Made by a program: the position numbers and the translations under genes. DNA of 64,000 bases from Pilaira anomala. Taxonomy: Eukaryota; Mucoromycota; Mucoromycetes; Mucorales; Mucoraceae. The notes under the pieces are model-generated. The model saw nothing but the letters and a program-made list of their open reading frames with translations. It was not told the origin of the DNA and ran no database searches. The stretch is from contig JAIXMQ010000047.1 of the NCBI GenBank assembly GCA_025716855.1, forward strand, positions 1 to 64,000, written 5' to 3'. Of this stretch, positions 32,799-43,829 are shown one piece after another. How positions within the stretch are numbered: position 1 is the first letter of the stretch; each line of letters opens with the position of its first letter.

Positions 32799-33973
32799 TT
32801 AAATTAAAGATTCAATTATATTCGCATTTCTTCTTTCTTCATTCAAATAACGTTGATATAAAGACCGAGTCATGGCGCTAGAACCTTGTAATGGATCCAT
32901 GCCATGAAAATTTTGAAAGGTAGGCATCCTCTGATCTTCCAAATTGACAGCGATATTGGAAGCAGAAGCTAATTTATCCAACCAACCATAAACAGCAGCG
33001 CGTGTCTGAACTTGTATCAGTAATTGTGGACCTTCAGCTGTGATGATTCGAAAGACATGATCACGTTTTTTATAATCGGTTGCAAGCTCTGCTTTTAAAT
33101 GTGCCATAGAAAGTGTCAATATCAAATGATGTTTAACAGCTTGATAAAATGGTGTGACACGGTATCTACCTGCAGTAACTGCAGTATCCGGTATGATTTC
33201 ATACACCTTTAAGATGGTGCCTTGAAGTTCCAGATGAATTTCTTTCCAAGTACGAAAACGTGGTTTGATACCCGGTCGTTTGAATTCGATTTTGGATCTT
33301 GCCTTACCTACTTTTTGAACAGTGCAAGAGTAATCGGGTAAAGGTTCATTCGTATGAAGCTGAGCAGTATGATCATAGTGAGGTGGTGCAGCAACTGCTA
33401 AGCAAGGAGCGGAATGTCGACGTTGTTGATGAGGCTGAGAAGAAGAGATGTGAATTGAATTTGGCCAAGATTGCTTACGATATTCAGTTTGAGGTTTTAA
33501 AGAAAGAAGTGGTGGAGGTAAATGAGGTGTGGTATCACCAGCAGTATTTATTGGGGAAGGTAACATGACCGGGGAATCATCCGAACTAATACCATCGTCT
33601 GTAGAAGAAATAGAAGAGAAAGATGTTCTACGGATCGATTGGGCACATAATGAGAGTCGTCTACAATCTTTTTCTTTACGAATACCGTATGTCTTGAAGT
33701 CATTATCGTTTGTCATTTGCATAAATTGGTTTAGATCCACTCCTTTCAGATTTGAGCTGTATCTGAGTAACTCGAGTTGGTTTAATATATCATCTATTAT
33801 AATAAAAGTTTTTTTTTTTTTTTTAAAAAAAAAAAGATGATACAAGTGTTTTCAAATGAAATATATACTTTACTTGTAGTCGATATGTTTCCTTGATGTA
33901 TATCTTGTACAATAATAATAGGATAATCTCGTTGTTGTTGGTGGTGGTGATGATGATGTTGTAATTTAAACAT
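32799..33973 (-). CDS. PH-domain protein with an N-terminal SAM-like segment, 364 residues
   Basis: Exons 33973-33874 and 33793-32799. The N-terminus is His/Gln-rich (HHHHHHQQQ). Residues about 35-85 (NDILNQLELLRYSSNLKGVD, LNQFMQMTNDNDFKTYGI, RKEKDCRRLSL) resemble a SAM-type helical bundle. A Ser/Pro-rich linker follows. Residues about 200-310 form a PH domain: KPRFRTWKEIHLELQGTILK, VYEII, HLILTLSMAHLKAELATDYKKRDHVFRI and ending in a Trp helix (AAVYGWLDKLASASN). Such proteins sit at membranes in polarity or lipid signalling. The precise orthologue is not recognised. Confidence 0.78.
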
Positions 33974-34952
33974 GGTTGTAAGTAAAATAAATTAAAAGAA
34001 AGAAAAAGAAAAGAGATTAAACAAAAAAAGAGTTTCATCTTTAATTGAGTTGATAATTAATGCATAAGTAAAATATCCGTCATACAGAAGTTTCTGTACG
34101 AAAAGCTGGAATTCTTGAAAATTAAAGTAAAACAAAAAAACAAAAAAAAAGCCGGTCCGGATGTGCATCACTTACAATGGCAGGATTAAGTTACCTATAA
34201 ACCAATAAAAAACCATAATAAAAAGTAAAATGAGGGCTTCTGGATTATGTTTTACAGGATTCAAACACGTATCTTTTTTTTTTCTTTACATTCTAAGCAG
34301 CATGAGAAAATAATTTAAATTATGTTTTACATAAGCTTTATTAATCCTGTATACAGAGGCTTATAACAGAAGATAAAATTTTCAAAAAGTGTCTTTTTAT
34401 GGCAAGTTATATCTTTTTTATGTTTCACACACACGAAAAACTTTAGATAAGACCTGTTACCATTTGCATGAGCAGCAGCAGCAGCAGCAGATCGATTGTA
34501 TAACAAAATAAAATAGATCTGGAGCTCGAGAATTGTGCTGGTAACTATTAGCCCAAAGAGCAACCCGGGATCAAAGGTCTAAGACCAAATATAAAAAAAA
34601 GCTCTATTGTTCGAGGGGCCCTTACTAGATACTTGTTAAAACTGCTGTTACATTTCTTTAAAGATTCCTGAATTTATAAAGGTTGATCGTGCTTGGGTAT
34701 ATTACATATATCCATTGTATTTGAATAAATGTCATGCTAATACGCATGAATCAAGTACTCACATTTCTGCTTGGTTGCATCCAATAACATCAATTAAACT
34801 CTATAATTTGAGTCCGGTCCGAATAAGTAATAAAGCTATTTGAAAAAAAAAACAAGGGGGCCGAGAACTTATCAAGTAAAAAGAAGAGCATATATACCCT
34901 TTTTTTTTTTCTCTCGTTGATCTATATACGCACGTTTTTATATATCATCATC
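33974..34952. other. Divergent spacer between the PH gene and RACK1
   Basis: No gene was seen. It has a TGC-type microsatellite (34472-34488) and a T/CT-rich tract shortly before the RACK1 start. It should carry both promoters. Confidence 0.5.
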
Positions 34953-36454
34953 ATGAGTAATTTCTCTTTCCGTGGCACACTTGACGGTAAATGATGAAGA
35001 AGTACAAAAAAAAAAAAGTATTATTTATTAATTTTCTATGGATATTTTAGCACATAATGGATGGGGTATATATTTATATAGATATTATGATGTTTTTTTT
35101 TGAAGAACCTTGAATGTTGACCATTAACTTTTTATTTAAAAAAAAAAAAGTAACTTCTATTATCACTTCTGCTGAAGTACCTGATATGGTTATTTCTGCT
35201 TCTCGTGGTAAAGTTTTAAATAATAGTTTTAAGAAAGAAGTTACTAAAAAAAAAGTATTTAAATAGACAAGTCAATCATTGTTTGGCATATTACTAGGTT
35301 TGAATAAAAAAGGAGAGAGAAAGAGTTATTCTCTTTCAATACTAACAACATCCTGTCACATTTATTTTGTTTCAGGTAACTATTTTTTTTTTTATATATA
35401 TTAGATATTTCACTTTTAAATTGCTTTATTGGATGTGTGCGTAAATTCGAGTGACGGACAGAGGGGAAAACCAATTTTTGGCTTTAGATACTCTCTCTTT
35501 TTCTCACTCTCTCTCACTCTCTCGTTTATAACAGAGAAAAGAGACAAAAGGAAAGGAGAGGGGAGGGAATGCATCTAATAAAATAGTTAAAGTGAATTGA
35601 CAATTTTATTTTATTTTTATAAAATAAGATTTATACTCACGATTGCCCTTAATAGGGATGAAATTAACTACGGTGTTCCTCGTAAAGCCTTGATTGGACA
35701 TAACGATATTGTATCCGACCTTTCAATTTCGTCCGATGGACAATTTGTGATTTCATCTTCATGGGATAATACGCTTCGACTTTGGGATTTGAATACAGGA
35801 AACACAACGCGTCAATTTGTTGGACACAGTAAAGACGTTTTATCCGTTTCATTTTCAGCAGATAATCGACAAATTGTATCTGGATCTCGTGACAAGACGA
35901 TCAAGATGTGGAATACATTAGGGGAATGCAAGTACAATATCACTCAAGATAATCACTCGGATTGGGTATCTTGTGTGAGATTCTCACCTGATCCAAAGAA
36001 AGCTTTACTTGTTTCGGGAGGCTGGGATAAATTGGTGAAAGTATGGGATTTGACAAAGTTAGAATTACGTACGGATTTTATTGGTCATAATGGTTACATC
36101 AATACTGTCACTATCTCGCCTGATGGTACCCTTTGTGCTTCAGCTGGAAGAGACGGAAAGATCATGTTGTGGGATTTAAATGATTCGAAACATCTTTATT
36201 CACTTGAGGCAGGAAAAGAAGTGCATGCTCTTGTCTTTTCTCCTACTCGTTATTGGATTTGTGCTGCTGTAGGTTCTAGTATCATGGTCTGGGATCTTCA
36301 AGAAAAGAAATTGTTGGAGAAGTTGAATCCTGAAATCTTTATGCGAACTTTACCTGATTGTCTCTCACTTGCTTGGTCTGCCGATGGAAATACACTTTAT
36401 TCAGGTCATTCTGATCATCTTATTCGTGTCTGGCAAGCCATATCTACATTGTAG
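34953..36454 (+). CDS. RACK1: RACK1 / Gbeta-like ribosomal scaffold (Cpc2/Asc1), 311 residues
   Basis: Exons 34953-34986, 35051-35065 (15-nt microexon), 35151-35207, 35267-35297 (31 nt) and 35656-36454, all phases consistent. The assembled start is [55 protein letters not shown]. Seven WD repeats follow, each ending WD or WN ([50 protein letters not shown] and so on), down to HLIRVWQ. RACK1 sits on the 40S subunit head and links translation to signalling. The last intron (358 nt) is much longer than the others. No snoRNA boxes were found in it. Confidence 0.96.
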
Positions 36455-37657
36455 TAGTCTTTGTTATTCATAAAATAAAATATACTATGTTGGATTGAAA
36501 TCCTAATATTTGAACAATGAAATTGATCGTTATTATGTGTGTGTGTGTGAATTCGTATTTTGTAAAAGTTTTTTGTTTTTCTTTTACGGAACGTTCAGGC
36601 CGATTATTATCTAGATGCATGCTCTTTTTCCCCCTTTCGTGTAACTTGCTCGGATATTTAAGAGAGAGAGAGAGAGAGAGAAAAAGGCTGATGAATAACA
36701 TTCTTTTATGTATTATAATATAACACCCGTCAATAATCATCATTGGTTACATAACGTCTTCTTTTTTTGTTATTTTTTTTTCTATTGTGTAAATAATTAT
36801 ATTTATCTAATGCTGTATTGTTTATATGCAGAAATAAATCGTATATAGATAAATATACATAATATAACGCGCGCGCGTGTATGTTAATTAATATAGACAT
36901 ATAAGAAAGATAGGTTTGCAGAAATAAGATTTTTTTATGTTAATATGTATATTTGCTCTGTTTTGGTATACCCGAATTATATAAAATTTTGATATTGAAA
37001 TATATAACTATAAATTATTTGTTTGATCGAACACCCCGAGACCAAGAATAATATGAATAACAACTAATAAAGTTCGCATTAATTGGATCAAAAAAAGCCC
37101 AAAGGGGGCTCATTATTATTCTTTAACAAAAGCAAGTTGTTTGAAGTATATATTTTATATAGAAGAGAAAGAGAGAAAACTTAATCAAGCAAAATTAAAT
37201 TTATTACTCTTATTTTCTCTTTTAAAAAAGTCGGAATAACTAAAAAGAGTAAAAAGATAACATAGAAACAATCGGTATCAAAAGAGTTATAATTAAAAAA
37301 ACATCAAAATATTTTCGTACATCAACCTTCCATGCTTTGATTGTAAGGGTTTCACTAAATATTCGAAGTTTTTGTTTTGTTTTTTTTTTGTTTTTTTTTA
37401 CTCCATCTGGTTAATCCGAATAATCTTATTTTCATGAAACATGTCAATGACTGGTTAAGACGATAATAAGGAGAATGTTGTCAATTATACTGGTCACTGG
37501 CAAGAGAGGGAATTATAAAATAGGAGTGTACTAGAACATTATATATATATATATATAAAATAGGGGGGGGGGGGAGAGAGAAATATCCAAGATAGATAAT
37601 AGCTTCAAATAACTGGGGGTTTGATAGTAACACTTGCACATCAATTTTTTTTTCTCA
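36455..37657. other. Gene-free spacer
   Basis: About 1.2 kb with GT, GA and AT microsatellites and a GCGCGCGTGT patch near 36870. No open frame worth calling. Confidence 0.55.
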
Positions 37658-37666
37658 TATAAATAG
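37658..37666 (+). promoter_or_regulatory. TATA box of the cyclin gene
   Basis: TATAAATAG, 99 bases before the ATG at 37765. A CT-rich tract and a CA microsatellite lie in between. Confidence 0.5.
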
Positions 37667-37764
37667 CCAGTTTTTTATTCTACTCTCTTTTCTTTTTTTT
37701 TTTCTCTCTCATTTTTTATTTCTAATATATACCACACACACACACACACACACACACAATAATT

Positions 37765-38371
37765 ATGATTCATCAACCACCTCCTTCTTATAATTTTACT
37801 ATTACTCGTTCACATAACGTTTCATCAACTACCAATAAATTACAAAATAATACATTACCATCTATTTTAATAGGTAAAGTATAATAGTAATATAATGTAA
37901 AATATTAGTTTATACTAATAATAATTTTTAGATTTCACAGCTATGACATTATGTGATTTAATGCCCACAAGACCAGTAACACGTCGTCGTTCATTACCAG
38001 AATTAGTATTTTTCGTACAAAAGATTACACACTTGGCTCAAATCAACGCACGTACATTATTAGTGGCATTAATCTATTTACAACGAGCCAAAAGCAACTT
38101 ACCAAAACGAGCAGTAGGAGGAGATGATACCAATCATCGCATGTTTCTTGGTGCACTCTTGTTAGCATCTAAATTCCTCAAGGACACAACTTGGACTAGT
38201 ACCACTTTATCTAATCGTCGCATTTATGAAATCTGCGGTGGTTTATTTTCTTTACAAGATATTTGTCAATTGGAATTAGCTTTTCTTAAATTAATTCAGT
38301 ATAATTGCTGGGTCGATGATCAAACTTTAAATCAATTTGTTGAATTACACAGAGCTGATTTCTCATTATAA
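37765..38371 (+). CDS. Cyclin of the Pcl (PHO85-type) group, 182 residues
   Basis: Exons 37765-37873 and 37932-38371, phase 1. After a 45-residue unstructured head the protein carries a single cyclin box: ELVFFVQKITHLAQINARTL, LVALIYLQRAKSN, HRMFLGALLLASKFLKDTTW, the TTLSNRRIYEICGG block and DICQLELAFLKLIQYNCWVD. This is the pattern of fungal Pcl-type cyclins, which activate a PHO85/CDK5-like kinase in morphogenesis, phosphate or glycogen control. The small size and lack of a C-terminal cyclin domain fit that group. Which subgroup it belongs to cannot be told. Confidence 0.88.
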
Positions 38372-41300
38372 GTTCAAACAATTATTATATTATTTATACC
38401 CTTTCAACTTTGCATTTAGTCTCTTTACCCCTCTATTTCCCTTCATTCAATTTTAGTTTTTGTAAATAACTTTTAGTAATTATACATATATATGCCCTCT
38501 CATTCTCTTTATATACAATAAAACCAATTATTATCATTCTAAAAAGTTTTCCCACACAATATAAAAATGCTCTATTCTATAATGATGACATAAAAAACAA
38601 AAACGTGTAACGAAATGTTATATAGAGTCTAGTCTTTATAAACAGACGGGGTCTCATGTTGAAGAATTGATTGGTTTTCTGCAAGTCTTGAACGATTTGT
38701 GTACAAAGTCTAGCCTTTTTCAGGTTCCTTTTTTTTTATTGTATTTTTATGCAAATAATTTTATATTGTCTGTAAATAAGAGAGAGAGAGAGAGAGAAAA
38801 GTTTATAGCGCGCGCTCTCTATCTATCTATCTTACTTTCAGTCGCGCTTATGTAGTTTAGGCTGATAAGAGAAATGATTTCAACTCTTTTCTCTCTCTCT
38901 CTCTCTCTCTCTCCCTTTTAGTGAGAGATCAGATGGCTGATATGATAAACAGATCCTTAATAGAGTTTAAATTACAAAAAAAAATTCATAAAAGTAAATA
39001 TAAGGGTGTAATATTTATTCACCAGCGCTTGTCTATTGCGGTATTTGGGTATTCCGTAATTACCGTATAGGTAATTTTGACCGATAAAAATTTAATAAAG
39101 TGCTACGCCGTTAGAAGAAGAAAAAAAAAAACTTTAACCAAGAGCAAAAAATTATTGCATACATTAAGAATCATCTCGGGTCAATTTTCATTTGTTCATG
39201 GAAGATTCAGGTTTTTTTTTTTATAATTATTTATCTCCTTTTGTAAAACTTACTTTCACATGTAAAAGTCAAAAAAAACAAGGACATATTTTTTTTTTAA
39301 AAAAAAAAAAAAAGAGCATTTCTTTTTACTTTATCATAATGTGGTTAGCGATTGCAAAAAAACTGTTATAGATCAGAAGTTACACGTTTACGTTACAGTG
39401 ATAAGGGGCCAATTGTTTTTCTTTTACGTAAAAGAAAAGTCTCTTATGTTTATTACAAGAAGGAGGAGGGAGTAATAATAATAAAAAACGAGTACAAAAC
39501 TATATGTACAGATCTTTTTTTTTTTTTCTTACAGGATAAATTAACATTTTGATTTGAGATTTTTTTTTTTTTTTTTTTTTTGTTCTTCTATTTTTACTCA
39601 CATTACCCACGACTAATAATAAAGACAAGAAACAAAATCTCGTTATATATAAATTAACAACAAAAAAAAAAAAAAAACGTCTCTTTTTGACTGAGAGAAA
39701 AAGAAATGACGAAAAATATGTTTGGTAGTGTAATATACGGCAAAGAATGATGCACACACTCTTTCTTTCCTTTGAAAGCTTAGGTTCATCAAGTGATCAA
39801 AATAGACTTGTATAGAGTTCCAAGGAGAGTAAAATGAAATAATGTGATTCAATTGAAAAAAAAACAAACAATGCAAGCGTAATCTATTTGAAATAAATTA
39901 TAATAAATCAATGTTAAGAAGAAGGTAAAGAACAATTCTATCTTTAATCATAATGTATTCATTGGTTTGTTTTAAACAGGCTCTAGTTATCTCACTCACT
40001 CACTCACACACACACACTTATTTATTGTTTTCTTTTGGCTTAGAATTTGTGTGTGTATATGTACTTTTTAAATAAATAACATGAATCACAAGCTCAAAGA
40101 TTTTTTTTTTTTTACGGAAGCGGTATATTATAGTCCGTGATAAGGAGAGAGAGAGAGATTATGTGTTATAAAAAAACTGGGTGAACGATTTACAAGGAGT
40201 GCAAGACTTTTATATACTGAAAAAACCAACATTGACAACAATAGTTGTTAAATGATGGTTTTTTTAGTATTACATATATCCAACTAAAAAAAAAACATAT
40301 GTTTTTGAGTGTACATATAAAAAAGAAAAAGGGAGAGAGAGATGATGATTCAGAAGTGTTATATTCCATTTAAACGCTTAAAAAAAAAGAAGCATATTTG
40401 TGTATGCTTGTGATGACAACAATAAAGTCTCATATGAAAGTCGTTTTTTTAATTGACATGATCAATTTTTTTTTTTTTTTTACAAGTGAATTACATACTT
40501 TTTTTTTTGTGCCTCTCTCAGCCCCTTCAAAAAAGAATCAGTCTGGTTTTTGCAGTGGCACACATATTATGTCATCTATTTTTATTATTTACCATGCAGG
40601 GGGGGGAGAAATCAAGAGATTACATTTAAGAAATGGGTTTCTATGATTTATTCAAATGTAGTTAGATAAAAAATTATAATAATCACCCTGAGAATTATTA
40701 GACGATCAATTTATTTTATTATACTCTGGAGAGTTCAAGTTTTTTTTTAAAGGTTTAAAATACAAACAAGATATGTAATAAAAGTATTATACATGTGGTT
40801 TTTTTTTTGGGATATGTGATGAAACTATAATAAATGCCAATGATTGAGTTGTATTACTTCACACTGGTGAGCTGAAGCACTAAACTGACGTTTTGTGTTT
40901 TTTTGAGACGCCTCCTCCTCCCCCCCCCCCCTTTTTTTTTAAAAAAAAATGGCACAACAGTAGTTATTGACAGGCCTATTCGGGGCCAAGTATCTACGCC
41001 GCGCTCTTAAAAAAAAAAGCAAGCGTTGCCGTAGTCTTGTGATCAGTAAGGTTTTGGCCTGCTTGTGTAGTAAAATATATATATTTATAAAATAAGCCTC
41101 TTTGATAATAAACGTACTGGTATATGTATGATAAAGGAAATGTGTGTGCTTGGTTTTTTTTATTACAAGTCTTCGAAATGTCATATAAAAAGAAAAAGTA
41201 AAAAAAAAAAAAAAAAATAATAATAACAAAAGAAATTAAAGTGTAGAATTTATTGAAGTTATGGTAAAAAGTCTACCTAACTAGCGTTTCGATTTGAAAA

Positions 41301-41518
41301 CTGAAAAAATGAAATTAAAACTGGGAAAAGTGTGATTGATCAAACACATGATACCAAGTGAGAGAGACTTCCAGATAGAATTTGCAAATATTGGATACAT
41401 AGTTGATTAATTGAAAAAAAAAAAGATGTTGCGAGCCAAGACAGAAGTCTACTTCTTGCTGCTCCTAAAAGTATTATCGCATGCGTTTTTTGGGTTATTT
41501 TATTTTTGCAAGTATAGT

Positions 41519-41550
<32 letters not shown>

Positions 41551-42748
41551 GCTCTTTTACCAAATCTTCTCATTATACTAGCTATATATCTCTTCCTACG
41601 GCTCTTCTTCTTCCATGGATGCAGTTGATGAGCATACCAGCACATCCTCAATTGTCACTAAGCTTCAACAAACGTTCCGAATCCTGCTTGATATTCCTTT
41701 TTTTTTTGAAAACCATAACGCAGGCTTTTTTTTTTTACTGCAACACTTAATACACCACACAAAAAAAAAAAGGGACTAATGTTGGCAATACATATACAGT
41801 CCGTTCAGAAAAAGTAGCTTTAGTAAGCTATCAATATCGCCGATCCATTTGTTTTCCTCAAATCACCCAGTTTTTTTTTTAAAAAAAAAACGAGCCCTTA
41901 TGAAATTATCATGTGATAAAAAATGGTTAGCTATTTTGAATACTTCAGTTGACGCGCTTTCATGACTTTAAAAAAAAGTGTTTGAAGAAAGCATTTGCGG
42001 GCATGAACTCTTTTGACCAGCTGTTTTTCATTTTTAAAGTGATACACCAATTGAAATGATTTTTTATAAGAAAAAAAAAAAGGTACAAGGAAAAAAAAAA
42101 TGCCTGATATTAAAGTGAAACATGTTCAATCAGTGTAATATACACATATTTTTTTTTTTTTTTTTTGCATAATCATTTTACTACTTTTTCTTCACAATAG
42201 TTGTAGAAAGGGGGGGGGGGTTTATTTCAGTGCTACATAAACAACCTGTAAAGAATAATATTTGATCAATGTTGACTTTCTAATTTACTGTCAGATCTAG
42301 TTACTTTTTGTAGCTAGTGTTACTTTAATGCGATGACTACATTGAGTACACTAAAAAAAAAGATATATTTTTCAAATAGTGTAGTAGTAACAGAAGAATC
42401 CTTAGTATCTTTTTTTAGAACAGTTGTCTTCTACATATTACGTATATTATTTTAACTGCGCGCTAAAAAAAAAAGAAACCCCATCATTTATTTATTTTTT
42501 GTGCCTTTTTTCCTATTATAAAAGAAGTTTGTATGTATGTACGTCAGCAAAAAAAAAAAAAAAAAAAAAGAAGTTCCGGTCGATCCTAACATATTTTTTT
42601 TTTTTGTACAAGTGTATATATATATTTATTTATTTAAGAAAAACACGGTAAATAAGAAGAGAGAGAATGTGTGTATGTGTGCGTGTGAACCGAAACAAAA
42701 AAGGGGCAAAAAGAAAAAAAAAACGAGTGTGTGTATGTATGGTTAAAA
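38372..42748. other. 4.4-kb stretch with no recognised gene
   Basis: Contains GA and CT microsatellites (38780, 38890, 40145), many A and T tracts, a C11T9A9 run near 40921-40949, and scattered short frames made of homopolymer codons. One 27-codon stretch (41615 on, MDAVDEHTSTSSIVTKLQQT) looks coding-like but runs into a T tract. No protein family was recognised on either strand. Confidence 0.5.
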
Positions 42749-43057
42749 TTACTTTTCTAATTGGTTCTTTTGAGCCTCTTTTACTGCTGCTTGAGAAGCA
42801 ATAGATGCAGCATCAGATGATTCTTGTTTCTCTTGTTGTGTCGCTTGTTTCTTTGGTGCAGTAGATTGAACAGGTTGTTGTGTACGTCTTTCGTCTTCTT
42901 CTTCATCATCATCGTCTTTGATGGGTCCAGTAGCAGGACCTTGTTCATAATCACCAATTTGATCCCAAGGGTTCTTTTGAACTGGAATACCATCCTTAGA
43001 TCTTGATCTTTGTGTCTGTTCAGGGTTTGTATACATGGGGTAATTTCCAATATCCAT
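42749..43057 (-). CDS. Small hydrophilic protein of unknown function, 102 residues
   Basis: Single exon, not recognised. It starts MDIGNYPMYTNPEQTQRSRS, then KNPWDQIGDYEQGP, a run of acids (KDDDDEEEDERR), and a Gln/Lys/Ala-rich end (KKQATQQEKQES, SSDAASIASQAAVKEAQKNQ) that could form a helix. No membrane segment or cysteine is present. The non-repetitive, non-homopolymer composition supports a real gene. It lies 118 bp from the end of the PHD gene on the same strand. Confidence 0.6.
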   Translation of the reverse strand: MDIGNYPMYTNPEQTQRSRSKDGIPVQKNPWDQIGDYEQGPATGPIKDDDDEEEDERRTQQPVQSTAPKKQATQQEKQESSDAASIASQAAVKEAQKNQLEK

Positions 43058-43175
43058 TTTTTATTGTATTTATTATTATTTTTAATGTTAAAAAGAAGAA
43101 GAAAAAAAAGAAAATTGTTTTGGGGGAAAAAAAAATTGTTTTTTTTTTTATACACTCTGCATTTCGGACAATCAA

Positions 43176-43789
43176 TTAAACTTTATAGTTAATACCCGTA
43201 GTTCCTCGCCTTCTGTTATGATTGCTCTTTAACGATAAATCCTCTCCCTTTGTGTCACAATGAATACAGACAAACGATTGAAACCTATTTCAAAATAGTT
43301 AAGGGTCGAATACTAAATAAATATATATATATATTTTTTTACTACTTACTTTTGAGGATATTTCTTAATAGGTGGAGTAGGACAACCACAGTGTACTTTT
43401 AAATGACATTCAGAACATTGAATAAAAACTCTTGGGTCCCAAAATCCACCAGTACCTGTATGTCCTAACTTTCTTTGATGACTTGTCTCTTCTAAATGTT
43501 TAACGTATCCTTCACCAAGTTTTAAATTATCCCATGTGGCCTTTGGAAATTCGTGTTCACCACAGATGAAACAGATAAGGTCTGGCGAGGGAATAACAAT
43601 GGGTTGTTCTTCTGATCTTCTGGTTTTAGGTGCTGTAGTTGTTACAGTGGATGTAGTAGGTAATTCTTCTCTAGCTGCTGTACTAGTAGAAGTCGAACCA
43701 GATGTCTTTTTTGACGCATCCTCAGCTGAAGTATTAGGTTTAGAACTCGTATATAAAAATAACTTTGGAGTTACATCTGTCGTTGTCGC

Positions 43790-43829
<40 letters not shown>

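Noticed and set aside
35298..35655. snoRNA in the long RACK1 intron
   Set aside because: Yeast ASC1 hosts U24 in an intron, so this was examined, but no paired C (RTGATGA) and D (CTGA) boxes with a closing stem are present.
40940..41060. Mixed-composition island near 41 kb as a tRNA
   Set aside because: It lacks a T-loop GTTCRANNC and a consistent cloverleaf.
41615..41750. Possible exon MDAVDEHTSTSSIVTKLQQT
   Set aside because: The coding-like part is short, runs into a T tract with no clear donor, and no partner exon was found.
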